A DNA stretch of 64,000 nucleotides from an uncultured Acidimicrobiales bacterium. GTDB lineage: Bacteria; Actinomycetota; Acidimicrobiia; Acidimicrobiales; Bin134. The notes under the pieces were generated by a model that saw only the letters and a list, made by a program, of their open reading frames with translations, searched no databases and had not been told where the DNA came from. Below are positions 53,593 through 63,334 of the stretch, piece after piece. Every line of letters starts with the position of its first letter. Position 1 is the first letter of the stretch. The translations under genes were made by a program, and so were the position numbers. The stretch spans positions 3,329,954-3,393,953 of the forward strand of contig OX638350.1 of NCBI GenBank assembly GCA_951813325.1, in the 5' to 3' direction.

Positions 53593-54618
53593 GTGGCATG
53601 GACTCGCAGCGGGGGAGGACAAGAGGCCATAGAGCCGTTTCTGCGCGACCCGTTGGTGTCGGAGATCATGGTCAACGGTCCTGGACCGGTGTGGATCGAG
53701 CGCCTCGGTCGCTTGGAGGCCACCACCACGATCCTGGACTCGGAGACCATTGAGCTTCTCATCGAGCAGACGGTGGCGCCGCTGGGTCGACGCATAGACC
53801 GCAGCTCCCCGATGGTGGACGCCCGTCTCGCCGACGGTTCCCGCCTCAATGCTGTAGTGCCGCCGGTGGCGGTGGACGGTCCCTATGTGACGATCCGCCG
53901 GTTTTCCGTTCGTCCCGTTCCCTTGGACGATTTTGCCCCGGACGGTGTCGCCGCCGCCTTGCGCTGGGCAGTTGCAGCCCGCTGCAATCTGGTGGTCTCA
54001 GGTGGCACTGGTGCGGGCAAGACCACCCTGTTGAATGCGCTGGCCGCGTCCATCGCCCCCGGTGAGCGGGTAGTGACGGTGGAAGACGCCGCCGAGTTGG
54101 CCCTGGCCAGCGATCACGTGGTGCGTCTCGAGGCCCGGCCGGCCGACAGCGACGGGGTGGCTCAGGTGACCATTCGCCAGCTGGTGCGAAACGCCCTGCG
54201 GATGAGGCCCGATCGCATCATCGTCGGCGAGGTCCGAGGAGCAGAGACCCTCGACATGCTCCAGGCCATGAACACCGGCCATGAAGGCTCGCTGTCCACC
54301 TGTCATGCCAACAGCCCGACCGACGCCATCAGCCGTCTGGAGACCATGGTGCTCCTCGACGGCGGTGCCGTGCCTTTGGCCGCGGTGCGCGATCAGATCA
54401 CCGCCGCGGTGGACATGGTGGTCCATGTTGCCCGCCGCCCCCATGGCCGGCGGCGCATCACCTCGCTGGCCACGATCGACCGCTCTGGTGCCTGCGACGA
54501 CGGTGGCCGACCGCAGCTGCGCCTGATCGCCGATGAGCACCGATTGCACTGCCTGCCCGCAGTCGAGCCCCGGATGCCCGGGGTGTCTGAGCCCGATCCC
54601 CGCTGGCTCAGACAATGA
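53593..54618 (+). CDS. tadA: TadA/CpaF-type secretion ATPase
   Basis: Hexameric motor for Flp pilus assembly. The protein has [20 protein letters not shown], the Asp/His boxes [10 protein letters not shown] and [20 protein letters not shown], and Walker [21 protein letters not shown] near residue 140. Length 341 residues is shorter than CpaF because the N-terminal extension is missing. The start is GTG. Its stop overlaps the tadB start by 4 bases. Confidence 0.94.
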   Translation: MAWTRSGGGQEAIEPFLRDPLVSEIMVNGPGPVWIERLGRLEATTTILDSETIELLIEQTVAPLGRRIDRSSPMVDARLADGSRLNAVVPPVAVDGPYVTIRRFSVRPVPLDDFAPDGVAAALRWAVAARCNLVVSGGTGAGKTTLLNALAASIAPGERVVTVEDAAELALASDHVVRLEARPADSDGVAQVTIRQLVRNALRMRPDRIIVGEVRGAETLDMLQAMNTGHEGSLSTCHANSPTDAISRLETMVLLDGGAVPLAAVRDQITAAVDMVVHVARRPHGRRRITSLATIDRSGACDDGGRPQLRLIADEHRLHCLPAVEPRMPGVSEPDPRWLRQ

Positions 54619-55385
54619 CCAGTCACAGGGCCGCGGTCGCCGCGGTCGCCGGATGGGTTCAGGCCATGGTTGTCCAGGCTGGCCTAACCCTGACCTTGGC
54701 CCAAATCTGGCGGGGGCTGGGAGCGATTGCCCTACTCGGCGCGGGATTCGGCGCACTGCAAGCAGGCGCGGTCGGCGCGGTGGCCGGCACTGCGGTGTTT
54801 GTCGCCGGCGCCTTGGTGGCGCTCAGGGCCAATCGCCATCGCCGCCACCGGGTGCTCGAGGCGCAGCTTCCCGGCTTTCTGGAGGCCATCGCCCGTGGTC
54901 TGCGCACCGGCTTGCAGCTCGGCCCCGCGGTGGTGGAGGCCGCCTCCAGCATGCCGCCCCCGCTGCACGACGAAGTGGCGCCGCTGGCTGCCGATCTTCG
55001 ACGAGGGCTTCGCAGCGCCGATGTATTCGACCGATGGGCCCGCCGCCGTTCCGACAGCGGTGCTGGCCTGGCCGCGGTGGCAATGGCCTTTGCCGCCACC
55101 GCAGGCGGGGCGAGAGCTCGGGCTATCGACGGTGTGGCCGCCACCCTGAGGGATCGGGCTGCGCTTGAGTTGGAAGTGCGCTCGCTCACCTCACAGGCCC
55201 GAGTGTCGGCCATGATGATCGCCGCTCTGCCCGCCGGGTTCATGCTCTTGTCGGCCGGGGCAGGCGACCATGCGACCAGCTTTCTGTTCACCACCCGACT
55301 CGGCTTGGTGATTCTCGCCGGAGGACTGGGCCTCGATGCGATCGGCGCGCTGTGGATGCGCCGAATCGTCAATTCCCGCGATTGA
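54615..55385 (+). CDS. tadB: TadB-like type II secretion F-domain protein
   Basis: Inner-membrane platform protein of the Tad pilus, 256 residues. Three or four hydrophobic helices surround the cytoplasmic T2SSF domain, with QLPGFLEAIARGLRTGLQLG and FDRWARRRSDSGAGLAAVAM. The ATG overlaps the tadA stop. tadC follows 1 base downstream. Confidence 0.88.
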   Translation: MTSHRAAVAAVAGWVQAMVVQAGLTLTLAQIWRGLGAIALLGAGFGALQAGAVGAVAGTAVFVAGALVALRANRHRRHRVLEAQLPGFLEAIARGLRTGLQLGPAVVEAASSMPPPLHDEVAPLAADLRRGLRSADVFDRWARRRSDSGAGLAAVAMAFAATAGGARARAIDGVAATLRDRAALELEVRSLTSQARVSAMMIAALPAGFMLLSAGAGDHATSFLFTTRLGLVILAGGLGLDAIGALWMRRIVNSRD

Positions 55386-55386
55386 C

Positions 55387-56091
55387 ATGACCTTTTCCAT
55401 TGCCTTGGGGTTGCTATGGGCAGTCGTGGTGTTGCTGTGGGGATGGCAGACCCGACCTCGTCAAGTCCGGTCTCCCTCCCCGGCCCCGCTGCGGGTCCGT
55501 TCTTCGAAAACCGCTACCGCCGTGGGATTTGCGCTGGCCGCAGTGATTGCACTGGTTGTGCATCCGGTGCTAGGCGTCGGCATTGGGCTGTTGCTGTGGA
55601 TCGCACCCCATCGCCGACGGGCTCAACAGCAGCGCCGCCAACAGGCGGCGACAATCGATGAACTCCCCGAAGCGATTGATCTGCTTCGGCTGGCTGTCTC
55701 CTCGGGTCTCAATATTCACTTGGCGGTGGCCGCGGTGGGGGAGCGCCTTTTCGGTCCGGTGGGCCTGGGACTTTCTGGAGCTGCCCAGCGGGCTCAAACC
55801 GGCATGCGTCTCGCCGACGCGCTAGAGCCGTTGCCCGAGACCGTCGGCGAACCGGTGCGACCCTTGGTCAGGGTCCTGGTTGACGGTGATCGCTACGGCA
55901 CCGAGCTAGAGCCCGCCTTGGAGCAGCTTGCCGCCGACTGTCGCCTGTTGCGGCGCCGCCGCGCCGAAGAGCAGGCTCGGCGCCTGCCTCTGCGGCTATT
56001 GCTGCCGCTGGTGTCTTGCATTCTGCCCGCATTCGTCCTCCTCACCCTGGCTCCGGTCATAGCCGAGACCTTGACCACGCTGCGCCAATGA
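55387..56091 (+). CDS. tadC: TadC-like type II secretion F-domain protein
   Basis: Second platform protein, 234 residues, membrane helices at the N-terminus and around residues 60-80, then the T2SSF domain with ELPEAIDLLRLAVSSGLNIH and VLVDGDRYGTELEPALEQLA, ending in a last hydrophobic helix. The ATG chosen is 1 base after the tadB stop; a longer open frame overlaps tadB and lacks conserved sequence. Confidence 0.88.
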   Translation: MTFSIALGLLWAVVVLLWGWQTRPRQVRSPSPAPLRVRSSKTATAVGFALAAVIALVVHPVLGVGIGLLLWIAPHRRRAQQQRRQQAATIDELPEAIDLLRLAVSSGLNIHLAVAAVGERLFGPVGLGLSGAAQRAQTGMRLADALEPLPETVGEPVRPLVRVLVDGDRYGTELEPALEQLAADCRLLRRRRAEEQARRLPLRLLLPLVSCILPAFVLLTLAPVIAETLTTLRQ

Positions 56092-56140
56092 TCCAGAACC
56101 CTTCTTCCCCCATCGCATCCTTCACACACAGGTATTCCGC

Positions 56141-56347
56141 ATGATCTTGCTTCGAATGCTCATCGCTTTGCACACCTGGTTGGCCGAACGTCGATCTGAC
56201 CGTGGCCAGGCCACCGCCGAGTACGCCCTCATCTTGTTGGGGGCGGCCGCAGTGGCCATGCTCCTGGTGTCCTGGGTTACCAAGACCAACCGGATCTCCA
56301 GTCTTCTCGACGCCGTATTCCGCCACATCACCGGCCTCATCAGCTGA
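56141..56347 (+). CDS. DUF4244 / Flp-type pilin
   Basis: A 68-residue prepilin-like protein. The basic start is followed by DRGQATAEYALILLGAAAVA, where the Gly-Gln-x-x-x-Glu-Tyr pattern is the pilin cleavage and assembly motif, then a hydrophobic helix and a short polar tail. It is the probable major pilin of this operon. No prepilin peptidase gene is in the window. Confidence 0.88.
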   Translation: MILLRMLIALHTWLAERRSDRGQATAEYALILLGAAAVAMLLVSWVTKTNRISSLLDAVFRHITGLIS

Positions 56348-56444
56348 TCCGGTGGGCGGCACCTACCGGTCGGTGTCCGGTGTCGGATGTTGTGACTTGC
56401 GGAATTGCTGTCAAGAACACCCTGCCTCCCGGTCGCCTAAGGCC

Positions 56445-56813
56445 GTGGCGCGCCGCGACCGAGGCCAAGCCGCGGTCGAAACTGCCTTGGTGCTTCCGTT
56501 GATCATGGCGGTAGTGCTGGCGCTGGTACAGGTAGGGCTGTTGGTGCGCGACCACATTCTGGTCGTCCACGCAACCCGTGAGGCGGTCCGAGCCGCCGCG
56601 GTCGACCCCACGACCGAAGCGGCGACCGCGGCCGCCGTTGCCGCCACCGGACTGAATCCGACCAGATTGGAGGTAACTACCCAAGGGCGCCGGACGACAG
56701 GCGGTCATCTCCGGGTGATGGTGAGCTATCGACCCACTACCTCGGTGCCAATCGTGGGGCGCCTGTTTCCCGCGGTGACCATCCAGGAAGCGTTGACCGT
56801 CCGAGTGGAATAG
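56445..56813 (+). CDS. TadE-like pseudopilin
   Basis: A minor pilin of about 122 residues with RRDRGQAAVETALVLPLIMA near the start, the TadE-type motif, followed by a membrane helix and an extracytoplasmic domain (HATREAVRAAAVDPTTEAAT). The GTG gives the usual N-terminus, but the frame is open well upstream and other GTG codons could serve, so the start is uncertain. Last gene of the Tad operon. Confidence 0.8.
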   Translation: MARRDRGQAAVETALVLPLIMAVVLALVQVGLLVRDHILVVHATREAVRAAAVDPTTEAATAAAVAATGLNPTRLEVTTQGRRTTGGHLRVMVSYRPTTSVPIVGRLFPAVTIQEALTVRVE

Positions 56814-56846
56814 CACCAGAGGCCAGAAACGATTTGGAGATACCAC

Positions 56847-56852
56847 TAGTCT
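56847..56852 (+). promoter_or_regulatory. putative -10 box of STAS/RsbW operon
   Basis: TAGTCT ends 8 bases before the GTG start, in an A/T-rich stretch; leaderless pattern. Confidence 0.4.
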
Positions 56853-56860
56853 GATATTTT

Positions 56861-57205
56861 GTGGAATTCGGTGTCACCGTGGCCTCAAGCGGTCGCTGGG
56901 AGATCTTGACGGTGACCGGCGAGATCGACATGGCCACCGTTCCCCGCTTCCGTCAGCGACTGCTGGGCGTGATTGGTGCCGGGGCCCAAAGCGTGGTGAT
57001 CGACCTCTCCGGGGTGGATTTCATCGATTCCACCGGGTTGGGCGTTCTCATGGGCGCGGCCAAGCGCGTACGAGGTTCCGGTGGTGATATTCGGCTGGTG
57101 AGGACGGGATCTCGGCTCTCTGAGCTCATTGAGCTCACCCGGCTTGACCGCGTCCTGGATGTGTTCGACTCGGTCTCTGCGGCCACTGAGGACTCCGACT
57201 CGTGA
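56861..57205 (+). CDS. STAS-domain anti-anti-sigma factor
   Basis: A 114-residue STAS protein: TVTGEIDMATVPRFRQRLLG, then VVIDLSGVDFIDSTGLGVLM with the phosphorylatable Ser of DSTGLG. It probably binds the kinase encoded next and so releases a sigma factor. The start is GTG. The stop overlaps the kinase gene start by 4 bases. No phosphatase of the RsbU type is adjacent. It differs from the STAS protein at 28.2 kb. Confidence 0.92.
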   Translation: MEFGVTVASSGRWEILTVTGEIDMATVPRFRQRLLGVIGAGAQSVVIDLSGVDFIDSTGLGVLMGAAKRVRGSGGDIRLVRTGSRLSELIELTRLDRVLDVFDSVSAATEDSDS

Positions 57206-57663
57206 CATCCGATCCCACCAGCCTTGACTTTGAGATTCCCGCTCGTCCGGAATACCTGTCTCTGGTTCGCTCCTTGGTGGTTGAGGCCGCTGAAATGGAC
57301 ACACACTTGAGTAGGGAGCGGGTGGAGGATTTCAAGGTGGCCGTCTCGGAGGCAACCACCAACGCCATTGAAGCCCATGCCCGGGCCTGTCGCGACGAGT
57401 CCATACGGATTCGCTGCACCCTCACGTCTGACCGCCTTGAATTTCATATTGCCGATCAGGGCTTCGGCTTCTATCCCGACCAGATTCAGATTCTGCCCGA
57501 ACCCGACGATCCCAGCCGATTGAACTACGAGCGAGGCTTGGGCATCTACCTCATGCGGGTCTTGTCCGACGATGTCGAAATTCACAGCAGCCCCAACGGC
57601 ACCGAGGTGTGTCTGGCAATGCAGTTGCCGACCAATAACTCGAAGGGTAAATCGCAAACTTGA
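57202..57663 (+). CDS. RsbW-like anti-sigma serine kinase
   Basis: A 153-residue GHKL-fold protein. The N box reads VEDFKVAVSEATTNAIEAHA, the G1 box FHIADQGFGFYPDQI and the G2 box ERGLGIYLMRVLSDDVEI. It should bind a sigma factor and phosphorylate the adjacent STAS protein. The start is GTG, overlapping the previous stop. The cognate sigma factor is not adjacent. Confidence 0.92.
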   Translation: MTSDPTSLDFEIPARPEYLSLVRSLVVEAAEMDTHLSRERVEDFKVAVSEATTNAIEAHARACRDESIRIRCTLTSDRLEFHIADQGFGFYPDQIQILPEPDDPSRLNYERGLGIYLMRVLSDDVEIHSSPNGTEVCLAMQLPTNNSKGKSQT

Positions 57664-57776
57664 AGCTGGAGATCACCATGGCCATCCCCCTGTCATCCAA
57701 CACTTCGAGTACTTGAAATGAGCGCGAGCAAGAGCTCTCAATCCGCTGTGACTGCGTAAACCGCGCTCAAAGGCGC

Positions 57777-57782
57777 TACGTT
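57777..57782 (+). promoter_or_regulatory. putative -10 box for nhaA
   Basis: TACGTT ends 8 bases before the ATG; no ribosome binding site seen. Confidence 0.4.
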
Positions 57783-57790
57783 CACCGCCG

Positions 57791-59128
57791 ATGGCCGATG
57801 GGAATCCCCTCAGCGATCTGACCTTCTTGGGCAGCACTGGCCGGTTGGCCCGCTTCATCGGCCGGCCGATTCACCGGTTTGCGGACGTCGAGGCCGCCGG
57901 GGGCGTTCTGATGCTGATCGCCACCGTGGCTGCCCTCGTCTGGGTCAACTCCCCCTGGCAGGACTCCTATTTTGATTTCTGGCACACCCAGGTGTCGTTC
58001 TCGGTGGGCGACTATCACTTCGAGCACGAACTCGAACATGTCGTCCAAGACGGCCTGATGGCGGTGTTCTTCTTCGTGGTGGGCTTGGAGATAAAGCGAG
58101 AATTGGTCAACGGCCAACTCCGCGATCCCCGGTTCGCGGCACTGCCCGCGGTGGCCGCTCTGGGCGGCATAGCGGTGCCCGCCCTCATCTACCTGGCTTT
58201 CAATGCCGGCGGCCCAGGCCAAGACGGCTGGGGCATCCCCATGGCCACCGATATCGCATTTGCCGTTGGCATTCTCTCGCTGCTCGGCGACCGGATACCT
58301 CGCAAGATGAAGGTCTTTCTTTTGACCCTGGCCATCGTGGACGACATCGGCGCCATCTTGGTGATCGCCATCTTCTATACCGGCGATCTATCGGGTAACT
58401 GGCTTCTCACCGCCGGGGTTCTGTGGGCGGTGGTCTTCGTGTTGCGCCGACTGCATGTGTGGTACTTGCCGCTGTATCTGGTGGTCGGAGTGGCTTTCTG
58501 GCTCGCTGTGCTGGAGTCTGGCGTCCACGCCACCATCGCCGGAGTGATCCTCGGCTTCATGACCCCGGCCAAGCCGCTTCAATCCGAATCCGAGGCTCGC
58601 CGCTGGGCGCAATGGCTCCAGGACAAAAAGGAGGTCCGCCTCCTCGATGTGCGCCGAGCCGGATTCCATATTCGGGAGTCGCAGCCGGTCAGCGAGCGGA
58701 TCGAAGAGCTTCTGCATCCCATCACCAGCTACATCATCATCCCTATCTTCGCCCTGTCGGCCGCGGGAGTAGTTCTGTCCAGCGACGTGATTTCCGACGC
58801 GGCGTCTTCGCGGGTGACGCTGGGCGTGGTTCTCGGGCTGGTGGTGGGCAAGACCGTGGGCATCTCGATGTTCTCCTGGATTGCCGCCCGCATGGGTTTG
58901 GTCAGCATCCCCGCTTCCATGACCGGTATCCACATGGTGGGGCTCGCCATGGTGGCCGGAATCGGCTTCACCGTGTCGCTGTTCATATCAAATCTGGCCT
59001 TCGACGACTCCCATGTTAGCGATGAGGCCAAGATCGGAATCCTCATCGGATCGTTGGTCGCGGCGGTGGCTGGCCTGGCCATTCTGTCTCGCACCGAGAC
59101 CCCTCACGGGGCCTCGGACAAGACCTGA
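57791..59128 (+). CDS. nhaA: Na+/H+ antiporter NhaA
   Basis: Electrogenic exporter that removes sodium in exchange for protons. The 445-residue membrane protein has MAVFFFVVGLEIKRELVNGQ, then MATDIAFAVGILSLLGDRIP and TLAIVDDIGAILVIAIFYTG, where the two adjacent Asp residues form the ion site. About 12 membrane helices. The N-terminal extension is short. This supports life in a saline habitat, as does the betaine-type importer. Confidence 0.96.
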   Translation: MADGNPLSDLTFLGSTGRLARFIGRPIHRFADVEAAGGVLMLIATVAALVWVNSPWQDSYFDFWHTQVSFSVGDYHFEHELEHVVQDGLMAVFFFVVGLEIKRELVNGQLRDPRFAALPAVAALGGIAVPALIYLAFNAGGPGQDGWGIPMATDIAFAVGILSLLGDRIPRKMKVFLLTLAIVDDIGAILVIAIFYTGDLSGNWLLTAGVLWAVVFVLRRLHVWYLPLYLVVGVAFWLAVLESGVHATIAGVILGFMTPAKPLQSESEARRWAQWLQDKKEVRLLDVRRAGFHIRESQPVSERIEELLHPITSYIIIPIFALSAAGVVLSSDVISDAASSRVTLGVVLGLVVGKTVGISMFSWIAARMGLVSIPASMTGIHMVGLAMVAGIGFTVSLFISNLAFDDSHVSDEAKIGILIGSLVAAVAGLAILSRTETPHGASDKT

Positions 59129-59164
59129 TCCCCGGATTTGTCGCTCATCCGGTTTAGGGTCTGC

Positions 59165-59196
59165 TTGACATCCACCTCCTACTCAGCCTCTACTTT
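59165..59196 (+). promoter_or_regulatory. promoter for topA
   Basis: A perfect TTGACA, then either TCTACT after 18 bases or TACTTT after 20. The latter ends 6 bases before the GTG start, giving a leaderless mRNA. Confidence 0.5.
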
Positions 59197-59202
59197 CTCC
59201 CC

Positions 59203-61890
59203 GTGCCCATCGCCCTCGTCATCGTCGAGTCTCCGGCCAAAGCCAAGACGATCGCGGGCTATTTGGGAACCGGCTACATGGTGGAATCCTCTATCGGGCA
59301 CATTCGGGATCTGCCCAGCAACGCCAGCGAGGTGCCGACGGCCTATCGGAGCGAGTCGTGGTCCCGGTTGGGAATCGATATCGACAACGACTTCAAACCG
59401 CTTTATGTGGTGCCCTCTGACAAGAAGACTCAGATCCGCAAGCTGAAGCAGCTGCTCAAAGAGGCCGACGAGCTGTATCTCGCCACTGACGAGGACCGGG
59501 AGGGAGAGGCCATTGCCTGGCACTTGCTAGAAGTCCTTTCTCCGAAGTCCGGCGTTACCGTCAAGCGGATGGTGTTCCACGAGATCACCCCGTCGGCCAT
59601 CCAAGCGGCCATCGAATCCCCCCGGGATCTGGACCGCCGTTTGGTGGACGCCCAGGAAGCCCGCCGACTGTTGGATCGGCTGTATGGCTACGAAGTGTCC
59701 CCTGTGCTGTGGAAGAAGGTGCTGCCCCGTCTCTCGGCCGGCCGGGTGCAGAGTGTGGCCACCCGCATCGTGGTCGAGCGCGAGCGGGAGCGGATGGCTT
59801 TCACTGTGGCCGACTATTGGAGCTTGAGCGCGGTATTCCGGGTTCTGGGCGAACATGAATCCGGTGATCTCCCGACCTTCAGTGCCACCCTCACCGCGGT
59901 GGACGGGGCCAAAGTGGCCACCGGCAAGGACTTCACCACCGCTGGCCAACTCCGCAGCCCCGACGCTGTCCACCTGAACGAAGAGGCCGCTCAAGGGTTG
60001 GCCCGCGGACTGGCCGAAGCCGAGATCGCCGTGCGGGCCGTCGAGGTCAAGCCCTATCGCCGCCGGCCCGCAGCCCCGTTTATGACCTCAACCTTCCAGC
60101 AGGAGGCCGGCCGCAAGCTGCGCCTGTCGTCGGCCATGGCTATGAGAGCGGCCCAATCCCTCTACGAGAAGGGTTATATCACCTATATGCGGACCGACAG
60201 CACCACCCTGTCGGACACGGCACTGAGTGCAGCTCGATCCGCCGTCTCGGAGCGCTACGGTGCCTCCTATATGCCCGACAAACCCCGCCTCTACAAAAAG
60301 AAGGTCAAGAACGCTCAAGAGGCCCACGAAGCCATCCGCCCCTCGGGCGACCAATTCCGCTCCCCTGAGGAGGTGAGGGCCGAAGTGCCCCAGATGGAGG
60401 CTCGGGTCTACGAGCTCATCTGGCAGCGCACCGTGGCCTCGCAGATGACCGACACCGTGGGCGAGACCGTTCATGTGGACCTCGGCGGCACCACCGATGA
60501 CGGCCGCGACGCCGCCTTCTCGGCGACGGGCACGGTCATCACTCATGAAGGCTTCCGCCGGGTATACACCGAGGGCACCGACGACGAGGCCGACCCCGAA
60601 GACGCCGAGCGGCGCATGCCCGCGCTGGCGGCGGGCGACCCACTGGGCATCGACGAGATGACGCCGGCTGGCCACTCCACGCAGCCGCCGGCCCGTTATA
60701 CCGAGGCATCGCTGGTGAGGAGGCTGGAGGAACTGGGCGTCGGCCGGCCCTCCACCTACGCCGCCATCATGAACACCATCGTCGACCGGGGCTACGTGTG
60801 GAAGAAGGGCTCGGCGTTGGTGCCGTCATTCACCGCGTTCTCAGTAGTCAGCTTGCTGGAACAGCATTTTCCCAACCTGGTGGACTATGCCTTCACTGCT
60901 CGCATGGAGGACGACCTCGACGGCATCGCCTCGGGCGACCGGGAGGCCATTCCTTGGCTGAGCCGGTTCTATTTCGGTCCAGGCGATGGGGAGCCCGATG
61001 ACGAATCCGCCCACGGCGTGGCCAAATATGGGCTTCGCACCGCCGTGTCTGACCGATTGGGCGACATTGATGCCCGAGCGGTGAACTCCATTACCATCGG
61101 CACCGATGACAACGACGAGCCTGTGGTGGTCAGGGTCGGTCGCTATGGCCCCTATGTGCAGTGCGGCGAGGATCGGGCCAGCATTCCCGACGACCTGCCC
61201 CCCGACGAGCTGACCGTGGATCGGGCCTTGCTCTTCATCACTGCTCCTTCTGGCAACCGCACCCTGGGCGATGATCCGGAAACTGGCCTACCGGTGATCG
61301 TGCGCAACGGCCGATTCGGGCACTATGTCCAGATCGGAGACGAACCCGCCAACGGCGGGGAGAAGCCCAAGCGAGCGTCTTTGCTGGCCGGTATGCAGCC
61401 GGAGACGGTCACCCTCGACGATGCCCTCAAAGTGCTGTCGCTGCCCCGAGTGGTGGGCACCGACCCTGCCGACGACACCGAGGTCATGGTTCAGAACGGG
61501 CGCTACGGGCCGTACGTCAGCAAGGGCAAGGAGAATCGGAGCCTCGAATCCGAAGATCAATTGTTCACCATCACCCTGGAGCAATGTCTGGAGATGTTGG
61601 CCCAGCCCCGGCGCCGACGGGGGCAGACGGCCAAACCTCCCCTGAGGGAGTTAGGCCCCGATCCGGCTACCGACAAGGCGATGGTGGTCAAGGACGGCCG
61701 CTACGGCCCTTATGTGACCGACGGCGACGTGAACGCCTCGTTGGGCAAGGGCGACTCGGTGGAGTCGCTCACCGTGGAACGGGCGTCGGAGCTGCTCCAG
61801 ATCCGCCGGGACAAGGTAGCAGCCGGCGGCGGCAAGCCGACGGCCCGTCGAAAGCCCGCGGCCAAGAAGAAGACCAGGGCGAAGAAATAG
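59203..61890 (+). CDS. topA: DNA topoisomerase I
   Basis: Relaxes negative supercoils. The 895-residue protein begins with the Toprim domain (IALVIVESPAKAKTIAGYLG, with acidic residues in YLATDEDREGEAIAWH). The catalytic Tyr328 is in GYITYMRTDSTTLS. In place of zinc fingers the C-terminus has several repeats of the type VRNGRFGHYVQIG and VKDGRYGPYVTDG, and a Lys-rich tail (ARRKPAAKKKTRAKK), as in actinobacterial enzymes. The start is GTG. Confidence 0.97.
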   Translation: MPIALVIVESPAKAKTIAGYLGTGYMVESSIGHIRDLPSNASEVPTAYRSESWSRLGIDIDNDFKPLYVVPSDKKTQIRKLKQLLKEADELYLATDEDREGEAIAWHLLEVLSPKSGVTVKRMVFHEITPSAIQAAIESPRDLDRRLVDAQEARRLLDRLYGYEVSPVLWKKVLPRLSAGRVQSVATRIVVERERERMAFTVADYWSLSAVFRVLGEHESGDLPTFSATLTAVDGAKVATGKDFTTAGQLRSPDAVHLNEEAAQGLARGLAEAEIAVRAVEVKPYRRRPAAPFMTSTFQQEAGRKLRLSSAMAMRAAQSLYEKGYITYMRTDSTTLSDTALSAARSAVSERYGASYMPDKPRLYKKKVKNAQEAHEAIRPSGDQFRSPEEVRAEVPQMEARVYELIWQRTVASQMTDTVGETVHVDLGGTTDDGRDAAFSATGTVITHEGFRRVYTEGTDDEADPEDAERRMPALAAGDPLGIDEMTPAGHSTQPPARYTEASLVRRLEELGVGRPSTYAAIMNTIVDRGYVWKKGSALVPSFTAFSVVSLLEQHFPNLVDYAFTARMEDDLDGIASGDREAIPWLSRFYFGPGDGEPDDESAHGVAKYGLRTAVSDRLGDIDARAVNSITIGTDDNDEPVVVRVGRYGPYVQCGEDRASIPDDLPPDELTVDRALLFITAPSGNRTLGDDPETGLPVIVRNGRFGHYVQIGDEPANGGEKPKRASLLAGMQPETVTLDDALKVLSLPRVVGTDPADDTEVMVQNGRYGPYVSKGKENRSLESEDQLFTITLEQCLEMLAQPRRRRGQTAKPPLRELGPDPATDKAMVVKDGRYGPYVTDGDVNASLGKGDSVESLTVERASELLQIRRDKVAAGGGKPTARRKPAAKKKTRAKK

Positions 61891-61951
61891 TCGCAGCTTC
61901 GAACCGGACCGTGAGTCAGTAGCTACCCTGAGCGGGTGGAGGCGGCTCGGC

Positions 61952-63334
61952 ATGGCATTTGACGAGTCCTCCGCAGTGGCCTCCACTCGGGTTGACCGGG
62001 TATTCGGCAGCGCCCAGTACTTCAGACTGTGGATTGCCCAGATCTTCTCCTCCGGCGGCGACTGGCTGGCCCTGTTCGCCATTCTCATTACGGCCGACCG
62101 CGTGGGTGGGGGCACCCCAGAGGCTTCGGTGGCCTACGTGATGATCGCCCGCTTCCTGCCCGGACTCGTATTCGGCTCGGCTGCCGGGGTGTTGGTGGAC
62201 CGCTGGGACCGCAAGCGAACGATGATCGTGTGCGATCTAGGGCGAGCCGCCACCCTGCTCTGGCTGCCATTTGTGGATTTCATCTGGCAGCTTGTGTTGG
62301 CCTCGTTGATCCTCGAGGGGTTTGCCCTGTTGTGGGCTCCGGCCAAAGAAGCCTCAGTTCCCAATCTCGTGCCCCGAGAGAAGCTGACCGGGGTCAACTC
62401 CTTGTCGCTTGTCGCCGCCTACGGCACGTTCCCGGTGGCCGCGGGTGTCTCCATCGGTTTGGCCAGTTTGGCCACTGTGGTCGAGCGGATCAGCGCGCTC
62501 GATTTCTTGCGCATCGACGCGGAGTCGATGGCGTTCTATATCGATGCGGCCACCTTCGCGGCCTCAGCAGCAATCATCTCCCGGCTTGCCCTGCCCCGGG
62601 GCCCTCAGGCTGCTCATTCGTCTGAGATTCGGTCCGATGGATCAACCCGGGTTTGGGCGCCAGAGCAGGTTTTCAAAGACTTGCGCGACGGGTGGAGCTA
62701 CATCTTCTTGAATCCCACCGTGCGGACGGTGAACGTTGCCTTAGCCGTCGGGTTGATCGGCGGGGGCATGATCGTGCCCTTGGGACCGGTGTTTGCCGAG
62801 GATGTGCTGAACGTGGATGGAGGAGACGGTTTTCGCGCCTTCATGGTCGCCTTGGGGATCGGGGTGGCGATTGGGGTGGCTGGGCTTACTGTCAGGCAGA
62901 ACCGCTTGCACAAAGAGCGGGTTTTTGTCGCCGCGGTGTTCGGAGCCGGTGCGTGCCTGTTCGTGGCTACATCGATGTGGACCCTGATCGGGTCGGCTTT
63001 GCTCGTCGGCGGGCTGGGAGTGTGCGCAGGAACGGTGTACGTATTGGGAATCACCCTGCTCCAGGAAAGCGCTACCGAGGAGCTGCGAGTCCGAGTGTTC
63101 GCCGGGCTCTTCACCCTGGTGAGGTCGTCGGTGATGCTCGCGCTGCTGCTCGGACCGGCTTTGGCCCTGTTCCTCAACGGGCTGTCCGACAAATTCTTTG
63201 ACAAAGACGTGAACATTCTCGGCTTTGACGTGATCATTCCCGGTGTGCGCCTCACGTTGTGGCTGGCCGCTCTCATCATGGTGGCTGCCGGGTTCTTGAC
63301 TCTGGCTTCGAGAAGAGGGGCCACGAAGACATGA
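61952..63334 (+). CDS. MFS transporter (MFS_3/enterobactin-exporter-like)
   Basis: A 460-residue membrane protein with about 12 helices: FGSAQYFRLWIAQIFSSGGD, then the first motif A as GVLVDRWDRKRTMIVCDLGR, and WAPAKEASVPNLVPREKLTG. This resembles the MFS_3/EntS branch; the cargo is unknown. The ATG overlaps no ribosome site except GGAGG 14 bases upstream. The stop overlaps the thymidylate kinase ATG, so the two are co-translated. Gene order topA-MFS-tmk occurs in other actinobacteria, as far as I recall. Confidence 0.85.
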   Translation: MAFDESSAVASTRVDRVFGSAQYFRLWIAQIFSSGGDWLALFAILITADRVGGGTPEASVAYVMIARFLPGLVFGSAAGVLVDRWDRKRTMIVCDLGRAATLLWLPFVDFIWQLVLASLILEGFALLWAPAKEASVPNLVPREKLTGVNSLSLVAAYGTFPVAAGVSIGLASLATVVERISALDFLRIDAESMAFYIDAATFAASAAIISRLALPRGPQAAHSSEIRSDGSTRVWAPEQVFKDLRDGWSYIFLNPTVRTVNVALAVGLIGGGMIVPLGPVFAEDVLNVDGGDGFRAFMVALGIGVAIGVAGLTVRQNRLHKERVFVAAVFGAGACLFVATSMWTLIGSALLVGGLGVCAGTVYVLGITLLQESATEELRVRVFAGLFTLVRSSVMLALLLGPALALFLNGLSDKFFDKDVNILGFDVIIPGVRLTLWLAALIMVAAGFLTLASRRGATKT

